This document shows positions 1-12,600 of a stretch of DNA of 64,000 bases, one piece after another. Numbering within the stretch: position 1 is the stretch's first letter; every line of letters begins with the position of its first letter. Below the pieces are notes generated by a model. The model saw only the letters and a program-made list of their open reading frames with translations. It searched no databases and had not been told where the DNA came from. This DNA comes from Pseudomonas sp. SORT22 (GTDB lineage Bacteria; Pseudomonadota; Gammaproteobacteria; Pseudomonadales; Pseudomonadaceae), in contig NZ_CP071007.1 of assembly GCF_018417635.1 (NCBI RefSeq), positions 4,402,501 to 4,466,500 on the forward strand, in the 5' to 3' direction. The translations under genes and the position numbers were made by a program.

Positions 1-144
1 ATCGAAACGGGCCAGGTGCAGCAGCACCAGCCAGCGGGCCTGGGACAGGTTCAGCCCGGCCAGGCGGCGATCCAGTTCGGCGCGCCAGCCGCGGGACATG
101 TGTGCCAGCTGCATCCCGAATTTGTGTTGGTCGGTCAACGGCAT
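1..144 (-). CDS. MarR-family transcriptional regulator (N-terminus only, cut by window edge)
   Basis: The 48 visible codons read MPLTDQHKFGMQLAHMSRGW and then a helical stretch ending LSQARWLVLLHLARFD, which is the N-terminal dimerisation helix and start of the winged helix of MarR/SlyA-like repressors. The rest lies left of the window. I chose the ATG at 144 because GATGAG lies 7 bases upstream. In-frame ATGs at 156 and 159 would add four or five residues. Two overlapping palindromes directly upstream fit autoregulation. It is transcribed in the same direction as recQ but probably from its own promoter. Ligand and targets cannot be read from this fragment. Confidence 0.82.
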   Translation of the reverse strand, partial: MPLTDQHKFGMQLAHMSRGWRAELDRRLAGLNLSQARWLVLLHLARFD

Positions 145-163
145 AGAGAAACTCATCATCAGA

Positions 164-183
164 ACTAATTATTAGTCAGCTAA
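164..183. promoter_or_regulatory. Candidate MarR/SlyA-type operator (two overlapping palindromes)
   Basis: ACTAAT-T-ATTAGT (164-176) is a perfect inverted repeat. It overlaps TTAG-TCAG-CTAA (172-183), which has the form of the SlyA consensus TTAGCAAGCTAA. Both lie about 20-40 bases upstream of the MarR-family start, where a bound dimer would block transcription. Binding is inferred. Confidence 0.5.
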
Positions 184-262
184 CCATGACCGTGAGCCGC
201 AGGCAAGGCTCATACGGCTGGCGGTGCTTCGATAATCGTTATAAATGATGACAAGGCCGGTT

Positions 263-2401
263 TTACATCTCGAATTCGGCAGCCAGCGCGGCCCGTACGC
301 AATACAAAACACCTTCGGGCACTCGCCCGCCAAACTGCTCGGCAATCGCCGACACCGGCGGCAACTCGCCTTCACCATCGAGGAAGGCATCCTGAACTTC
401 GCCCAGCAGGTCTTCCGGCAGGTCCAGGGCCTGGTCCAGCGACAGCTCCTGGCGGCCAATGGCCTCGGCAAGCAGGCTGTAGACGTTCTTTTCGCTGCAG
501 TTCAGCTGCCCGGCGATCTGCATCGGAGTCATGCCGGCGCGGGCCAGGCTGACCAGTTCGTGGCGCAGGTCGGTGACGATCTTTGGCGCTTCGACGCCGC
601 CACCCAGCACTTCGAGGAAGGCTTCGCCGTAACGCTCGAGCTTGCGCGCACCGACGCCGCTGACCCGGCCCATCTCGCTGAGGCTGGTGGGCTGGCTGCG
701 CAGCATCTCCAGCAGGGTCGAATCGGGGAAGATCACATACGGCGGCACGCCATGTTCTTCGGCCAGCTTGCGGCGCAACGCACGCAGGGCTTCCCATTGT
801 TCGCGCTCTTCGCCACGCACCAGCTGGCTGGCCGGGCTGCCGCCACTGCTGCTGCCACCCTTGCTGCTGGTTTGTGGCTTGAGATCTTTACGCAGCTCGA
901 GGCTGACTTCACCGCGCAGCAACGGCCGGCACGTGTCGGACAGGCGCAGGCCGCCGTAACCTTCGAGGTCGATGTCGGCCAGGCCGCGGGCGACCAACTG
1001 GCGGAACAGCGAACGCCAGTCGTGCTCGGAGCGGTCCTTGCCAACGCCGTACACGGCCAGTTTCTCGTGGCCGAAATTGCGGATCTTTTCGTTGTCGCGG
1101 CCCAGCAGCACATCCACCAGGTGGCCGACGCCATAACGCTGACCGGTGCGGTACACCGCCGACAGCGCCTGGCGCGCAGGCTCGGTGGCATCCCAGGTCT
1201 GCACGCCATCGATGCAGTTGTCGCAGTGGCCGCACGGCTGCGGCAACTCTTCGTCGAAGTAGTTGAGCAGGGTCTGGCGGCGGCAGCGGGTTTCTTCACA
1301 CAAGGCGAGCATGGCATCGAGCTTGTGTTGCTCGATGCGCTTGTGGCGCTCGTCGCCTTCAGAGTTTTGCAGCATCTGCTTGAGCATTACCATGTCTTGC
1401 AGGCCGTAGGCCATCCAGGCATCGGCAGGCAGGCCGTCACGACCGGCGCGGCCGGTTTCCTGGTAGTAGGCCTCGAGCGACTTGGGCAGGTCGAGGTGAG
1501 CAACGAAGCGTACGTTGGGCTTGTCGATGCCCATGCCGAAGGCAATGGTGGCGACCATGATCAGGCCTTCCTCGTTGAGAAAGCGCCGCTGGTTGGAGGC
1601 GCGGGTCTCGGCAGGCAGGCCGGCATGGTAAGGCAAGGCCGGGAAGCCCTGCTCGCACAGGTAGGCGGCGACGTCGTCGACCTTCTTGCGCGACAGGCAG
1701 TAGACGATACCGGCGTTGCCGCGCCGCTCGCCGAGGAACGCCAGCAACTGCTTGCGCGGCTGCTCCTTGGGCACGATGCGGTAGAAGATGTTCGGCCGGT
1801 CGAAGCTCGACAGGAAGCGCTCGGCGTTCTGCAGGTGCAGGCGGGTGACGATCTCTTCACGGGTGCGCATGTCCGCGGTGGCGGTCAGGGCAATGCGCGG
1901 CACGTTGGGGAACAGCTCGGCCAGTTGCCCCAGTTGCAGGTACTCGGGACGGAAGTCATGGCCCCACTGCGACACACAGTGGGCCTCGTCGATGGCAAAC
2001 AGGGCGATGTCGAGGGTACGCAGGAAATCGAGCATGCGCGGCTGCACCAGGCGCTCGGGAGCCAGGTAGAGCATCTTCACTTCGCCGCGGCGGATACGCC
2101 CGGCCAGTTCGCGTTGCTGCTCGGCGCTGAGGGTCGAGTTCAGCGAAGCGGCGGCCACGCCCAATTCGTCGAGGGTCGCCACCTGGTCGTCCATCAGCGC
2201 GATCAACGGCGATACCACCACCGCCAGGCCAGGGCGCAACAGGGCCGGGACCTGGAAGCACAGCGACTTGCCGCCGCCGGTGGGCATCAGGACCAGCGCA
2301 TCGCCACCCTTGGCCACGCATTCGATGATCGCGCCCTGGCGACCCCGAAAACTGTCGTAACCGAAGATGTCCTTGAGGACGCGCTGAGCCTGTTCGAGCA
2401 T
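263..2401 (-). CDS. recQ: ATP-dependent DNA helicase RecQ
   Basis: This 712-residue superfamily 2 DNA helicase unwinds 3'-overhang and branched DNA in recombination repair (RecF pathway). Visible elements are Walker A TGGGKS near residues 41-46, the DEAH box at 138-141 with the RecQ-specific loop [14 protein letters not shown], the second helicase domain ending in [10 protein letters not shown], and a zinc-binding Cys cluster (CGHCDNC). An HRDC domain follows around 530-600, then a C-terminal helix-turn-helix tail ([18 protein letters not shown]). The start at 2401 is preceded by GGAG 8 bases upstream; a reading frame extending to 2533 has no ribosome site. Length matches Pseudomonas RecQ (about 710-715 residues). 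It is divergent from the YecA-like gene. Confidence 0.96.
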   Translation of the reverse strand: MLEQAQRVLKDIFGYDSFRGRQGAIIECVAKGGDALVLMPTGGGKSLCFQVPALLRPGLAVVVSPLIALMDDQVATLDELGVAAASLNSTLSAEQQRELAGRIRRGEVKMLYLAPERLVQPRMLDFLRTLDIALFAIDEAHCVSQWGHDFRPEYLQLGQLAELFPNVPRIALTATADMRTREEIVTRLHLQNAERFLSSFDRPNIFYRIVPKEQPRKQLLAFLGERRGNAGIVYCLSRKKVDDVAAYLCEQGFPALPYHAGLPAETRASNQRRFLNEEGLIMVATIAFGMGIDKPNVRFVAHLDLPKSLEAYYQETGRAGRDGLPADAWMAYGLQDMVMLKQMLQNSEGDERHKRIEQHKLDAMLALCEETRCRRQTLLNYFDEELPQPCGHCDNCIDGVQTWDATEPARQALSAVYRTGQRYGVGHLVDVLLGRDNEKIRNFGHEKLAVYGVGKDRSEHDWRSLFRQLVARGLADIDLEGYGGLRLSDTCRPLLRGEVSLELRKDLKPQTSSKGGSSSGGSPASQLVRGEEREQWEALRALRRKLAEEHGVPPYVIFPDSTLLEMLRSQPTSLSEMGRVSGVGARKLERYGEAFLEVLGGGVEAPKIVTDLRHELVSLARAGMTPMQIAGQLNCSEKNVYSLLAEAIGRQELSLDQALDLPEDLLGEVQDAFLDGEGELPPVSAIAEQFGGRVPEGVLYCVRAALAAEFEM

Positions 2402-2646
2402 AAAAACTCCAAAAATCGCAGAACCATCCTGGGCACAGGCTGGACGAAAAACCCGCTGGCGACACCCGAAAATGCGTAAGCGGCTTTTACCCGACCCCCG
2501 AGTTACAAGGGCCCTGGGATAAAAGCCGGGCATTATAGCGGAGCCTGCGGCCTAGCAGGATGCTCTGCGATAGACGTCTTCCTTTGCCTCGTTTGCGCTG
2601 CAAGGTGCTAGAATTCAGTATCGTTTATTCCCAAGGTAGCCCCGTA

Positions 2647-3234
2647 ATGTCCTTCGCCGAGCAACTGACCCGCCTGCAAGCCTTCCTCGACGCCGACGAG
2701 CTGCATGAAGAGGCGCTCGACTACGTGGCCGCCCACGGTTTCCTGACCGCGCTGTCGATCGGTGCCGAAGAGGTTCCCGAGCGCGAATGGATCGACGCCC
2801 TGTTCGCCGAAGAGCCGCATTACAAGGACGACGCCCAGCGTGAAGAGATCGAAGCCACGCTGATCCAGCTCAAAGCCCACGTTGCCCGCCAGCTGGCCAG
2901 CGACGAGGAATTCGAACTGCCGTGCGACCTCGACCTGGGTGAAGACCCGGACGACTCCGACCTGCGCGGCTGGTGCATCGGCTTCATGGAAGGCGTGTTC
3001 ATGCGCGAAGAGGCCTGGTTCGAGACCGCTGAAGACGAAGTCAGCGAGATGCTCCTGCCGATCATGGTCGGTTCCGGCCTGTTCGATGAACAGCCAGAAT
3101 TCGAAGACATCGCCAAGGACGCCAACCTGCAGGACGACATGATCGTGCAGATCCCTGAAGCCCTGACCGCGCTGTACCTGCTGCTGCACGCGCCGGACGA
3201 GAAGCCAGCCCTGCTCAAGCCTCGCCACCACTGA
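2647..3234 (+). CDS. YecA/YgfB family protein (UPF0149)
   Basis: This 195-residue acidic cytosolic protein of the YgfB/YecA fold begins MSFAEQLTRLQAFLD. The conserved core GWCIGFMEGV lies near residue 110, followed by the LLPIM and ALYLLLHAP segments. The C-terminal SEC-C zinc motif found in E. coli YecA is absent, since the protein ends KPRHH. The start at 2647 was preferred over an upstream frame because the family N-terminus begins there and AAGG precedes it. The stop lies 10 bases from the start of the YbaN-like gene, suggesting a two-gene unit. Biochemical role is unknown. Confidence 0.88.
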   Translation: MSFAEQLTRLQAFLDADELHEEALDYVAAHGFLTALSIGAEEVPEREWIDALFAEEPHYKDDAQREEIEATLIQLKAHVARQLASDEEFELPCDLDLGEDPDDSDLRGWCIGFMEGVFMREEAWFETAEDEVSEMLLPIMVGSGLFDEQPEFEDIAKDANLQDDMIVQIPEALTALYLLLHAPDEKPALLKPRHH

Positions 3235-3244
3235 GTCGGCGTCC

Positions 3245-3610
3245 ATGCGCTACCTGCTGCTGGCCATCGGCTGGCTCAGCGTCGCGCTGGGGGTGATCGG
3301 GATCTTCCTGCCGGTACTGCCGACCACCCCGTTCCTGCTCCTGGCTGCTGCGTGCTTTGCGCGCAGCTCGCCGCGCTTTCACCACTGGCTGGTCAACCAC
3401 CCCAAGCTCGGGCCGTGGATTCGTGACTACCTCAGTGGCGAAGGCATTCCCCTCAAAGGCAAGGTCTACGCCATCGGCCTGATGTGGCTGAGCATCGGTT
3501 TGTCCTGCTACCTGGTGCCGCTGATCTGGGCGCGGGGGTTCATGCTCACCAGCGCGGTGCTGGTGAGCATTTACATCCTGCGGCAAAAAACCCTGCGGCG
3601 CCCGTCCTGA
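3245..3610 (+). CDS. YbaN-like inner membrane protein (DUF454)
   Basis: This 121-residue membrane protein has an N-terminal hydrophobic hairpin containing the DUF454 signature GIFLPVLPTTPFLLLAA, a central ARSSPRFHHWL segment, and two further membrane segments toward the C-terminus (YAIGLMWLSIGLSCYLVPL and FMLTSAVLVSIYIL). The family is widespread in proteobacteria without an assigned function. It is coupled to the upstream YecA-like gene (10-base gap) and converges on the adhesin gene with only 16 bases between stops. Confidence 0.88.
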   Translation: MRYLLLAIGWLSVALGVIGIFLPVLPTTPFLLLAAACFARSSPRFHHWLVNHPKLGPWIRDYLSGEGIPLKGKVYAIGLMWLSIGLSCYLVPLIWARGFMLTSAVLVSIYILRQKTLRRPS

Positions 3611-3626
3611 GACTGCAGCAACAGGC

Positions 3627-6600
3627 CTATACGGTATCCACCTTCAACGAATGATCGTTGAGCATGCCGTTGATGATCGTCGCCGTGTCCTGCCCTGCCG
3701 CAATCACCCCGCCCGCACCTGCCGTCACACCATAGTGCTGGGCCAGGTTCACCCCTGCCAGGTCGATGGTCTGGGTCGGCGCCGCACCTGCCACCGAGCT
3801 GACCTCGATGGTCGACACCACGCTGGCGCCACTGCCGGTGACCTTGAAGTGCAGGTAGTCATCCAGCGACGCTGTCGTTGCATTCTCACCCTGCAACAGT
3901 TGCGACAGGTCCAGACGATCGGTGCCCGGGGTGAAGTCGGTGACCACGTCGTGCCCGGTGTTGCCCTGCTGGTACAGGAAGGTATCGCTACCCGTGCCGC
4001 CAGTCAGGGTGTTGTTGCCCGGGCCGCCGATCAGCACATCATCACCGCCACCGCCGATCAGGGTGTCGTTGCCCAGGCCGCCGTTAAGCACGTTGGCGTT
4101 GTCGTTACCGGTCAGGTTGTCGTTGTAGTCCGAGCCGATCAGGTTTTCGATCGCCACCAGGGTGTCGGTGCCGGCACCCCCGGTGTTCTGCGCTCCGACC
4201 GTGCTCAGGTTGACCGTCACCGCGCTGCCGGCGCTGGCGTAGCTGGCGGTGTCAATACCCGCGCCACCGTCGAGCAGGTCGTTGCCGGCACCACCGATCA
4301 ACAGGTCATTGCCATCACCGCCGTAGAGGAAGTCGTTGCCATCCCCGCCGATCAACACATCGTTGCCCGCACCTGCATTGAGGGTATCGTTGCCGGCGCC
4401 GGCCAGCAGGGTATCGTCACCGCTGGTACCGGTGAGGGTATTGCCCTCCTGATAAACGATGTCGACATTGCCGGTGCTGCTGCCACCATGCCCGTCGCTG
4501 ACGGTATAGGTGCCGTAGGCGGTTTCGTTCTGGGCGTTGGAATAGTCGACAGTCATGGTCAGCGCGTAGTTTTCAGCCGCGTTGGTGTTGCTGCCTGACG
4601 AGTTGGTGAGGTTGACCAGGTGGATACTGTAAAGGCCGGCATGACTGGCGGTGAAGGAGCCGCCGTCGGCGATGGTCTGATAGCTGCCGCTCTCGTCCTT
4701 CCACTCCATCAGGATGTTGCCGGCTGCCAGGTTGTGATCGAGGGTCAGCGTCTCGCCTTTTTTCAGGGTAACGGTCAATACGTCCTCATCGTTGGCATTG
4801 GCCGTGGTTACAGCCCCCAGGTAGCCACTGACAACCAGTGCCGCCGTCATGGCATTGGCCGGGCCTCTGAAGGCACTGCGCGGCAGATCCCGCAGCTGGT
4901 TGGCGCCGGTGTTGTTGGTGCCGTTGAAGACAACCGTCGGCGGTGTCCCGCTGCCCACGGTAAAGCCTGCCCCTTTTGCCGCCCAGCCGGTATCGAAGGT
5001 GGTCGTCGAAGGCACGCTCAGGCGATCATGGTTGGCATCGCTGTCATTGGCCAGCAAGGCTTCGGCGGGCACGGTGATGCTGCTCGACAGAATGTTGCTG
5101 ATGATATGGTCGGCCCCGGCCACTGGCGCGGTATTGGCGTAGACGTTGATCACCAGATTGGCACTGGCGGTATCGCCATCGTTGTCACTGGCGACGAAGC
5201 CGATCTGCTCGACCTGGCCGCTGCCGGTGTCCTTGGGCGGCGTGTAGGTAAAGTCGCCGGTATCCATGTTGACCACGATGCTGCCGCCGATGGCCGTCTT
5301 CACGGTAATGCTGTTGGTGCCGGTATCGAAAGTACCCCGGTCCGCCGCACCGCTGGTGGCATAAGAGCCCGCACCGCCGTTGCCCTTCGGATCGTAGGTG
5401 TAGGTAGTGCCATCGATAACCAGCGACTTGATAAAGCCGCCATCAGCGCCGAACTGGCCGCCGCTCATCAGGCTGCCGGTGATCGGCGCGCCCTGGACGG
5501 TGCCGGACAGTACCGAGTTGAGCTGGTTGAGGTCGGTGACCACCGTGGCATTGGTGTCGGTGTGGGTACTACCGTCGTAGGACAACGGATTGAGGTTCCC
5601 GGCATTGACGCCACTGCCCAGACCGATCGCGTAGGACTTGATCCCATTACTGTCGAGGAAACCCTCCCATTCAACTTCGCGCGGCGCGGTAATCGCGTGC
5701 CCCGACGTAGGTGCGCCGTCGGAGAAGAAGTACACGATATTTTGCGCACCGGTGATTTTGCCCCCGGTGGTGTAGGCCGACTGCGCCGAGGTAATCGCCG
5801 AATCGTAATAGGTCGAACCACCCGCGCTGAGGCCGTTGACGATAGCCTTGGCCTGGTCGACGGTCACCCACACAGTTGAAGGCTGGTTGGCCCCGGTAGA
5901 GAAGGTCACCAGTTGGACCTTTACATCGCCCATTTCATCGTACTTGTCGAGCAAGGCATTGATCGCCTGCTTGGCCAGTTGCATACGCGTCAGCCCCGGC
6001 ACGCCGGACGCCTCATTCATACTGCCGGACACATCGATCACCAGCAGCAGGTTGGAGTCCACCTGCCCCGGAGTCACCGAGCGTTCTGCCCCGACTGCAT
6101 TCGGTACGTCGTCGACAATCTTCACATCGATCGTCGCGTTGGCGGAGCTGCCATCGGTGTCGGTGGCGACGACATTGATGCTCTCGTTGAGGTTGTTGAT
6201 GCCATTGGCGTTCGGGTGGTTTTCGTTGTCGAGCAAGGTGTAGGTGTAACTGACTACGCCAGTGGCCGGGTTGTAACCGGTGATGGTGATCGAGTTACCC
6301 AGCGGCGTAGTCCCGCTCTGTGGGAAGCCGTTGACCACCCCGCCACTGACCACGCTGATGCCACCGACGGTCAGGCTTTGCAGCCCGTCAGGGGCCGTCA
6401 CGGTGAAGGTGCCGCTCTGGGTCAGGGCCGGAGAGTCCGGGCTGGTGCCGTCGCTGAGGTTCTTCTCGTAGACGGTCAGCTCGCCACCGTTGACGTTCAG
6501 GCCGTCAATGGTGACCGGGTTGTCCAGGTTGCTGACATTGAGCTTGAGCGTCGCTGTGCTGGTGTCGCCATCGGCATCGCGCAAGGTGTAGGTGAAAGTA

Positions 6601-9600
6601 TCGACACCTGTGCCACCGCCGTGCAGGTTGATGAAGTCCGTATCGTTGGGGTTCAGGGTGTAGGTGTAGGAACCGTCGGCGGCCAGCACCAGGGTGCCGT
6701 AGGTACCGACAAAGGTGCCAGCGGTGATCGGCCCGGTTACGCGGTCGGCGCCCTGTACGTCGTTGGTCAGCACATTGCCGGTGAGGGTCAGCTGTACCTC
6801 AGTGGCCGTAACTGCGTTGGTGTCGTTAACAGCGCTCGGCAGGTCATCGACGATATTGACGTCGATCGAACCGCTGGCGGTGCTGCCGTCGGTATCGGTG
6901 GCGGTTACCGTAAAGCTTTCGTTGAGACTATTGGCGCCATTGGCCGTCGGATGGTTCTCGTTATCGAGCAAGGTGTAGCTGTAGGTCACCACGCCGGTGG
7001 CCGGGTTGTAGCCGGTGATGGTCAGGGTGTTGCCCAGGGCGGTGGTTGCCGATTGCGGGAAGCCGCTGGCCACGCCGCCGCTGACCACGGTGATGCCACC
7101 GACGGTCAGAGTCTGCAGGCCGTCCGGGGCGGTGACGGTAAAGCTCGCGCTCTGGGTCAGGGCCGGAATATTCGGGTTGCTGCCGTCGCCAAGGTTCTTC
7201 TCGAAAACGGTCAGCTCGCCGCCGTTGACGTTCAGGCCGTTGAGGGTCACCGGGTCGTTGAGGTTGGTGATATTCAGCACCAGGTTGGCGGTGCTGATGT
7301 CGCCGTCGGCGTCCTTCAGGGTGTAAGTGAATGTCTCGGTGCCATTGCCGCCACCGTGCAGGTTTTTGAAGTCTGCGTCGGTAGGATCGAGGGTGTAGGT
7401 GTAGGAACCGTCAGCGGCCAGCACCAATGTGCCGTAGGTGCCGACGAAGGTGCCGGCAGTAATTGGCCCGGTGGGTACACGGTCCGCACCCTGCACGTCG
7501 TTGGTCAGCACGTTGCCGGTAAGGGTCAGCTGGTTCTCGGTGGCGGTGACGGCGTTGGTATCGCCTGCTGCGGTCGGTACGTCGTCGACGATGTTCACAT
7601 CGATGGAGCCGCTGGCAGTGCTGCCATCGGTGTCCGTAGCCGTTACGGTAAAGCTTTCGTTGAGGCTGTTGGCACCATTGGCCGTCGGATGGTTCTCGTT
7701 ATCGAGCAAGGTGTAGCTGTAGGTCACCACGCCGGTGGCCGGGTTGTAGCCGGTGATGGTCAGAGTGTTGCCCAGTGCGGTGGTTGCCGATTGCGGGAAG
7801 CCGCTGGCCACGCCGCCGCTGACCACGGTGATGCCACCGACGGTCAGAGTCTGCAGGCCGTCCGGGGCGGTGACGGTAAAGCTCGCGCTCTGGGTCAGGG
7901 CCGGAATATTCGGGTTGCTGCCGTCGCCAAGGTTCTTCTCGAAAACGGTCAGCTCGCCGCCGTTGACGTTCAGGCCGTTGAGGGTCACCGGGTCGTTGAG
8001 GTTGGTGATATTCAGCACCAGGTTGGCGGTGCTGATGTCGCCGTCGGCGTCCTTCAGGGTGTAAGTGAATGTCTCGGTGCCATTGCCGCCACCGTGCAGG
8101 TTTTTGAAGTCTGCGTCGGTAGGATCGAGGGTGTAGGTGTAGGAACCGTCAGCGGCCAGTACCAATGTGCCGTAGGTGCCGACGAAGGTGCCGGCAGTAA
8201 TTGGCCCCGTGGGTACACGGTCCGCACCCTGCACGTCGTTGGTCAGCACATTACCGGTAAGGGTCAGCTGGTTCTCGGTGGCGGTGACGGCGTTGGTATC
8301 GCCTGCTGCGGTCGGTACGTCGTCGACGATGTTCACATCGATGGAGCCGCTGGCAGTGCTGCCATCGGTGTCCGTAGCCGTTACGGTAAAGCTTTCGTTG
8401 AGGCTGTTGGCACCATTGGCCGTCGGATGGTTCTCGTTATCGAGCAAGGTGTAGCTGTAGGTCACCACGCCGGTGGCCGGGTTGTAGCCGGTGATGGTCA
8501 GAGTGTTGCCCAGTGCGGTGGTTGCCGATTGCGGGAAGCCGCTGGCCACGCCGCCGCTGACCACGGTGATGCCACCGACGGTCAGAGTCTGCAGGCCGTC
8601 CGGGGCGGTGACGGTAAAGCTCGCGCTCTGGGTCAGGGCCGGAATATTCGGGTTGCTGCCGTCGCCAAGGTTCTTCTCGAAAACGGTCAGCTCGCCGCCG
8701 TTGACGTTCAGGCCGTTGAGGGTCACCGGGTCGTTGAGGTTGGTGATATTCAGCACCAGGTTGGCGGTGCTGATGTCGCCGTCGGCGTCCTTCAGGGTGT
8801 AAGTGAATGTCTCGGTGCCATTGCCGCCACCGTGCAGGTTTTTGAAGTCTGCGTCGGTAGGATCGAGGGTGTAGGTGTAGGAACCGTCAGCGGCCAGCAC
8901 CAATGTGCCGTAGGTGCCGACGAAGGTGCCGGCAGTAATTGGCCCGGTGGGTACACGGTCCGCGCCCTGCACATCGTTGGTCAGCACGTTGCCGGTCAGG
9001 GTCAGCTGGTTCTCGGTAGCGGTAACGGCGTTGGTATCGCCTGCCGCGGTCGGTACGTCGTCGACGATATTCACATCGATGGAACCGCTGGCGGTGCTGC
9101 CGTCGGTATCGGTGGCGGTTACCGTAAAGCTTTCGTTGAGACTATTGGCGCCATTGGCTGTCGGATGGTTCTCGTTATCGAGCAAGGTGTAGCTATAGGT
9201 CACCACGCCGGTCGAGGCGTCATAACCGGTGATGGTCAAGGTATTGCCCAGTGCGGTGGTTGCCGATTGCGGGAAGCCGCTGGCCACGCCGCCACTGACC
9301 ACGGTAATGCCACCGACGGTCAGGGTTTGCACACCGTCCAGCGCGGTCACCGTGAAACTGCCGGTCTGGGTCAGGGCTGGCGTATCCGGGTTGCTGCCGT
9401 CGCCAAGGTTCTTCTCGAAAACGGTCAGCTCGCCGCCGTTGACATTCAGGCCGTTGAGGGTCACCGGGTCGTTGAGGTTGGTGACGTTGAGCACCAAGTT
9501 GGCGGTGGACACATCGCCATCAGCATCGGTCAGGGTGTAAGTAAAGGTCTCGACCCCGTTACCGCCGCCATGCAGGTTGAAGAAGTCCGGATCGGCAGGG

Positions 9601-12600
9601 TTCAGCGTGTAGGTGTAGGACCCGTCGGCGGCCAGCACCAAGGTGCCGTAGGTGCCGACGAAGGTGCCGGCAGTAATTGGCCCCGTGGGTACACGGTCCG
9701 CACCCTGCACGTCGTTGGTCAGCACATTACCGGTAAGGGTCAGCTGGTTCTCGGTAGCGGTAACGGCGTTGGTATCGCCTGCCGCGGTCGGCACGTCGTC
9801 GACGATATTCACATCGATGGACCCGCTGGCAGTGCTGCCGTCGGTGTCCGTCACACTGACCGTGAAGCTCTCGCCCAGGCTGTTGGTGCCGTTGGCGTTC
9901 GGGTGGGCCTCGTTGTCGAGCAGGGTGTAGCTGTAGGTCACCACGCCGGTCGAGGCGTCATAACCGGTGATGGTCAAGGTATTGCCCAGCGCCGTGGTGG
10001 CCGATTGCGGGAAGCCGCTGGCCACGCCGCCACTGACCACGGTAATGCCACCGACGGTCAGGGTTTGCACACCGTCCAGCGCGGTCACCGTGAAACTGCC
10101 GGTCTGGGTTAGGGCTGGCGTATCCGGGTTGCTGCCGTCGCCAAGGTTCTTCTCGAAAACAGTCAGCTCGCCGCCTTCAACGTTCAAGCCATTGAGGGTC
10201 ACCGGATCGTTGAGGTTGGTGACATTGAGCACCAGGTTGGCGGTGGATACGTCACCATCAGCATCGGTCAGGGTGTAAGTAAAGGTCTCGACCCCGTTAC
10301 CGCCGCCATGCAGGTTGAAGAAGTCCGGATCGGCAGTGTTCAGCGTGTAGGTGTAGGAACCGTCAGCGGCCAGCACCAAGGTGCCGTAGGTGCCGACGAA
10401 GGTGCCTGCAGTAATTGGCCCCGTGGGTACACGGTCCGCACCCTGCACGTCGTTGGTCAGCACATTACCGGTCAGGGTCAGCTGGTTCTCAGTAGCGGTA
10501 ACGGCGTTGGTATCGCCTGCCGCGGTCGGCACGTCGTCGACGATGTTCACATCGATGGACCCGCTGGCAGTGCTGCCGTCGGTGTCCGTCACACTGACCG
10601 TAAAGCTCTCGCCCAGGCTGTTGGTGCCGTTGGCGTTCGGGTGGGCCTCGTTGTCGAGCAAGGTGTAGCTGTAGGTCACCACGCCGGTCGAGGCGTCATA
10701 ACCGGTGATGGTCAGGGTATTGCCCAGGGCGGTGGTCGCCGATTGCGGGAAGCCGCTGGCCACCCCGCCGCTGACTACGGTGATGCCACCGACGGTCAGG
10801 GTTTGCACACCGTCCAGCGCGGTCACCGTGAAGCTGCCAGTTTGCGTCAGCGCTGGCGTATCCGGGTTGCTGCCGTCGCCAAGGTTCTTCTCGAAAACAG
10901 TCAGCTCGCCGCCTTCAACGTTCAAGCCATTGAGGGTCACCGGGTCGTTGAGGTTGGTGACGTTGAGCACCAGGTTGGCGGTGGACACATCGCCATCAGC
11001 ATCGGTCAGGGTGTAAGTAAAGGTCTCGACCCCGTTACCGCCGCCATGCAGGTTGAAGAAGTCCGGATCGGCAGTGTTCAGCGTGTAGGTGTAGGAACCG
11101 TCAGCGGCCAGTACCAAGGTGCCGTAGGTGCCGACGAAGGTGCCGGCGGTGATCGGCCCGGTTGGCACACGGTCCGCGCCCTGCACATCGTTGGTCAGCA
11201 CGTTGCCGGTCAGGGTCAGCTGGTTCTCGGTGGCGGTGACGGCGTTGGTATCTGCCGCCGCGTTCGGCACGTCGTCGACGATGGAAACATCGATACTCAT
11301 GCTCGCGCTGCTGCCATCGGTATCGGTGGCAACCACGTTGAAACTCTCGCCCAGTGAGTTGCTGCCATTGCCGGCGGCATGCGCTTCGCTGCCATTGAGG
11401 GTGTAGCTGTAGGTGACCTCCCCGGTGGCCGGGTTAAAACCGTTGATGGTCAGGGTGTTGCCCAGGGCCGTGGTGAGTGATTGCGGGAAGCCATTGACCA
11501 CCCCGGCACTGATCACATTGATACCGCCCACCGTCAGCGATTGCAGGCCGTCGGCGGCGGTCACGGTGAAGGTTCCACTCTGGGTCAGTGCCGCCGCATC
11601 AGGGCTGCTGCCAGCTGCCAGGTTCTTCTCGAACAGCACCAGCTCGCCGCCATTGATGCTCAGCCCGTTGAGTTCCACCGGGTCATTGAGGTTGCTGACG
11701 TTGAGCACCAGATTGGCGCTGGAAACATCACCGTCGGCATCGGTGAGGGTGTAGGTGAAGGTCTCGACGCCATTACCACCGCCATGCAGATTGATGAAAT
11801 CCGGATCGGCAGTATTCAGCGTATAGGTGTAGGAACCGTCGGCGGCCAGCACCAAAGTGCCGTAGGTACCGACGAAGGTGCCGGCGGTAATCGGCCCGGT
11901 TGCTACCCGGTCTGCGCCTTGCACGTCATTGGTCAGCACGTTGCCGGTCAGGGTCAGCTGGTTCTCGGTGGCGGTGACGGCATTGCTATCGGCCACTGCC
12001 CGCGGTACGTCGTCAATCACCGTGACATCCAGCGAGCCAGTGGCTACGTCGCCGTCGGTATCACTGACCAGTACCGCGATGCTTTCACCAAGCCCGTTGG
12101 CACCCGCGCCACTGGGGTGGGTTTCGGCACCGTTGAGGGTGTAGCTGTAGCTGACCACGCCAGTGGCAGGGTCATAGCCGGTGATGGTCAGCAAATTGCC
12201 CAGGCCAGTGGTGATCGACTGGCCGATGCCGGTCACCGCACCGGCGGTGACCACATTGATGCCGCCGACGTTAAGGTTGAACACCCCATCGGGTGCCTGC
12301 ACGGTAAAACTGCCCGCCTGGGTCAGGGCCGCCGGATTGCTGGCCGAGCCCTGGGGTAGATTGGCCTCGTTCAACGACAGCTCGCCACCCTCGACGGCAA
12401 GCCCTTCGAGGCTGACCGGGTTGTCGATCACCGGCACTGGCGGGGCTTCGTCATTGTTGTTGATCAGGCCGACGTCCAGCTGCGGCAACTCGGGAAAGCC
12501 GTTGAAGCCTGCAGTGGGAAAGCCGATCTGCGGATCAACGCGCCCGGCCACCTCGTTGAGGATCACGAAGGTATGCCCGCCGCCCAGTGCCCCCGTTGCA

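Noticed and set aside
245-2479. A 744-codon plus-strand frame opposite recQ
   Set aside because: RecQ motifs are all on the minus strand, and the plus-strand product is a low-complexity shadow.
5913-10112. A 1399-codon open frame on the plus strand inside the adhesin gene
   Set aside because: It is opposite the adhesin repeats, repeats with the same 738-bp period, has no family features and no ribosome site. Codon bias of the real gene keeps the frame open.
6100-12430. CRISPR-like periodic repeats
   Set aside because: The period is 738 bp, units are coding throughout and contiguous without unique spacers; they are protein repeats.
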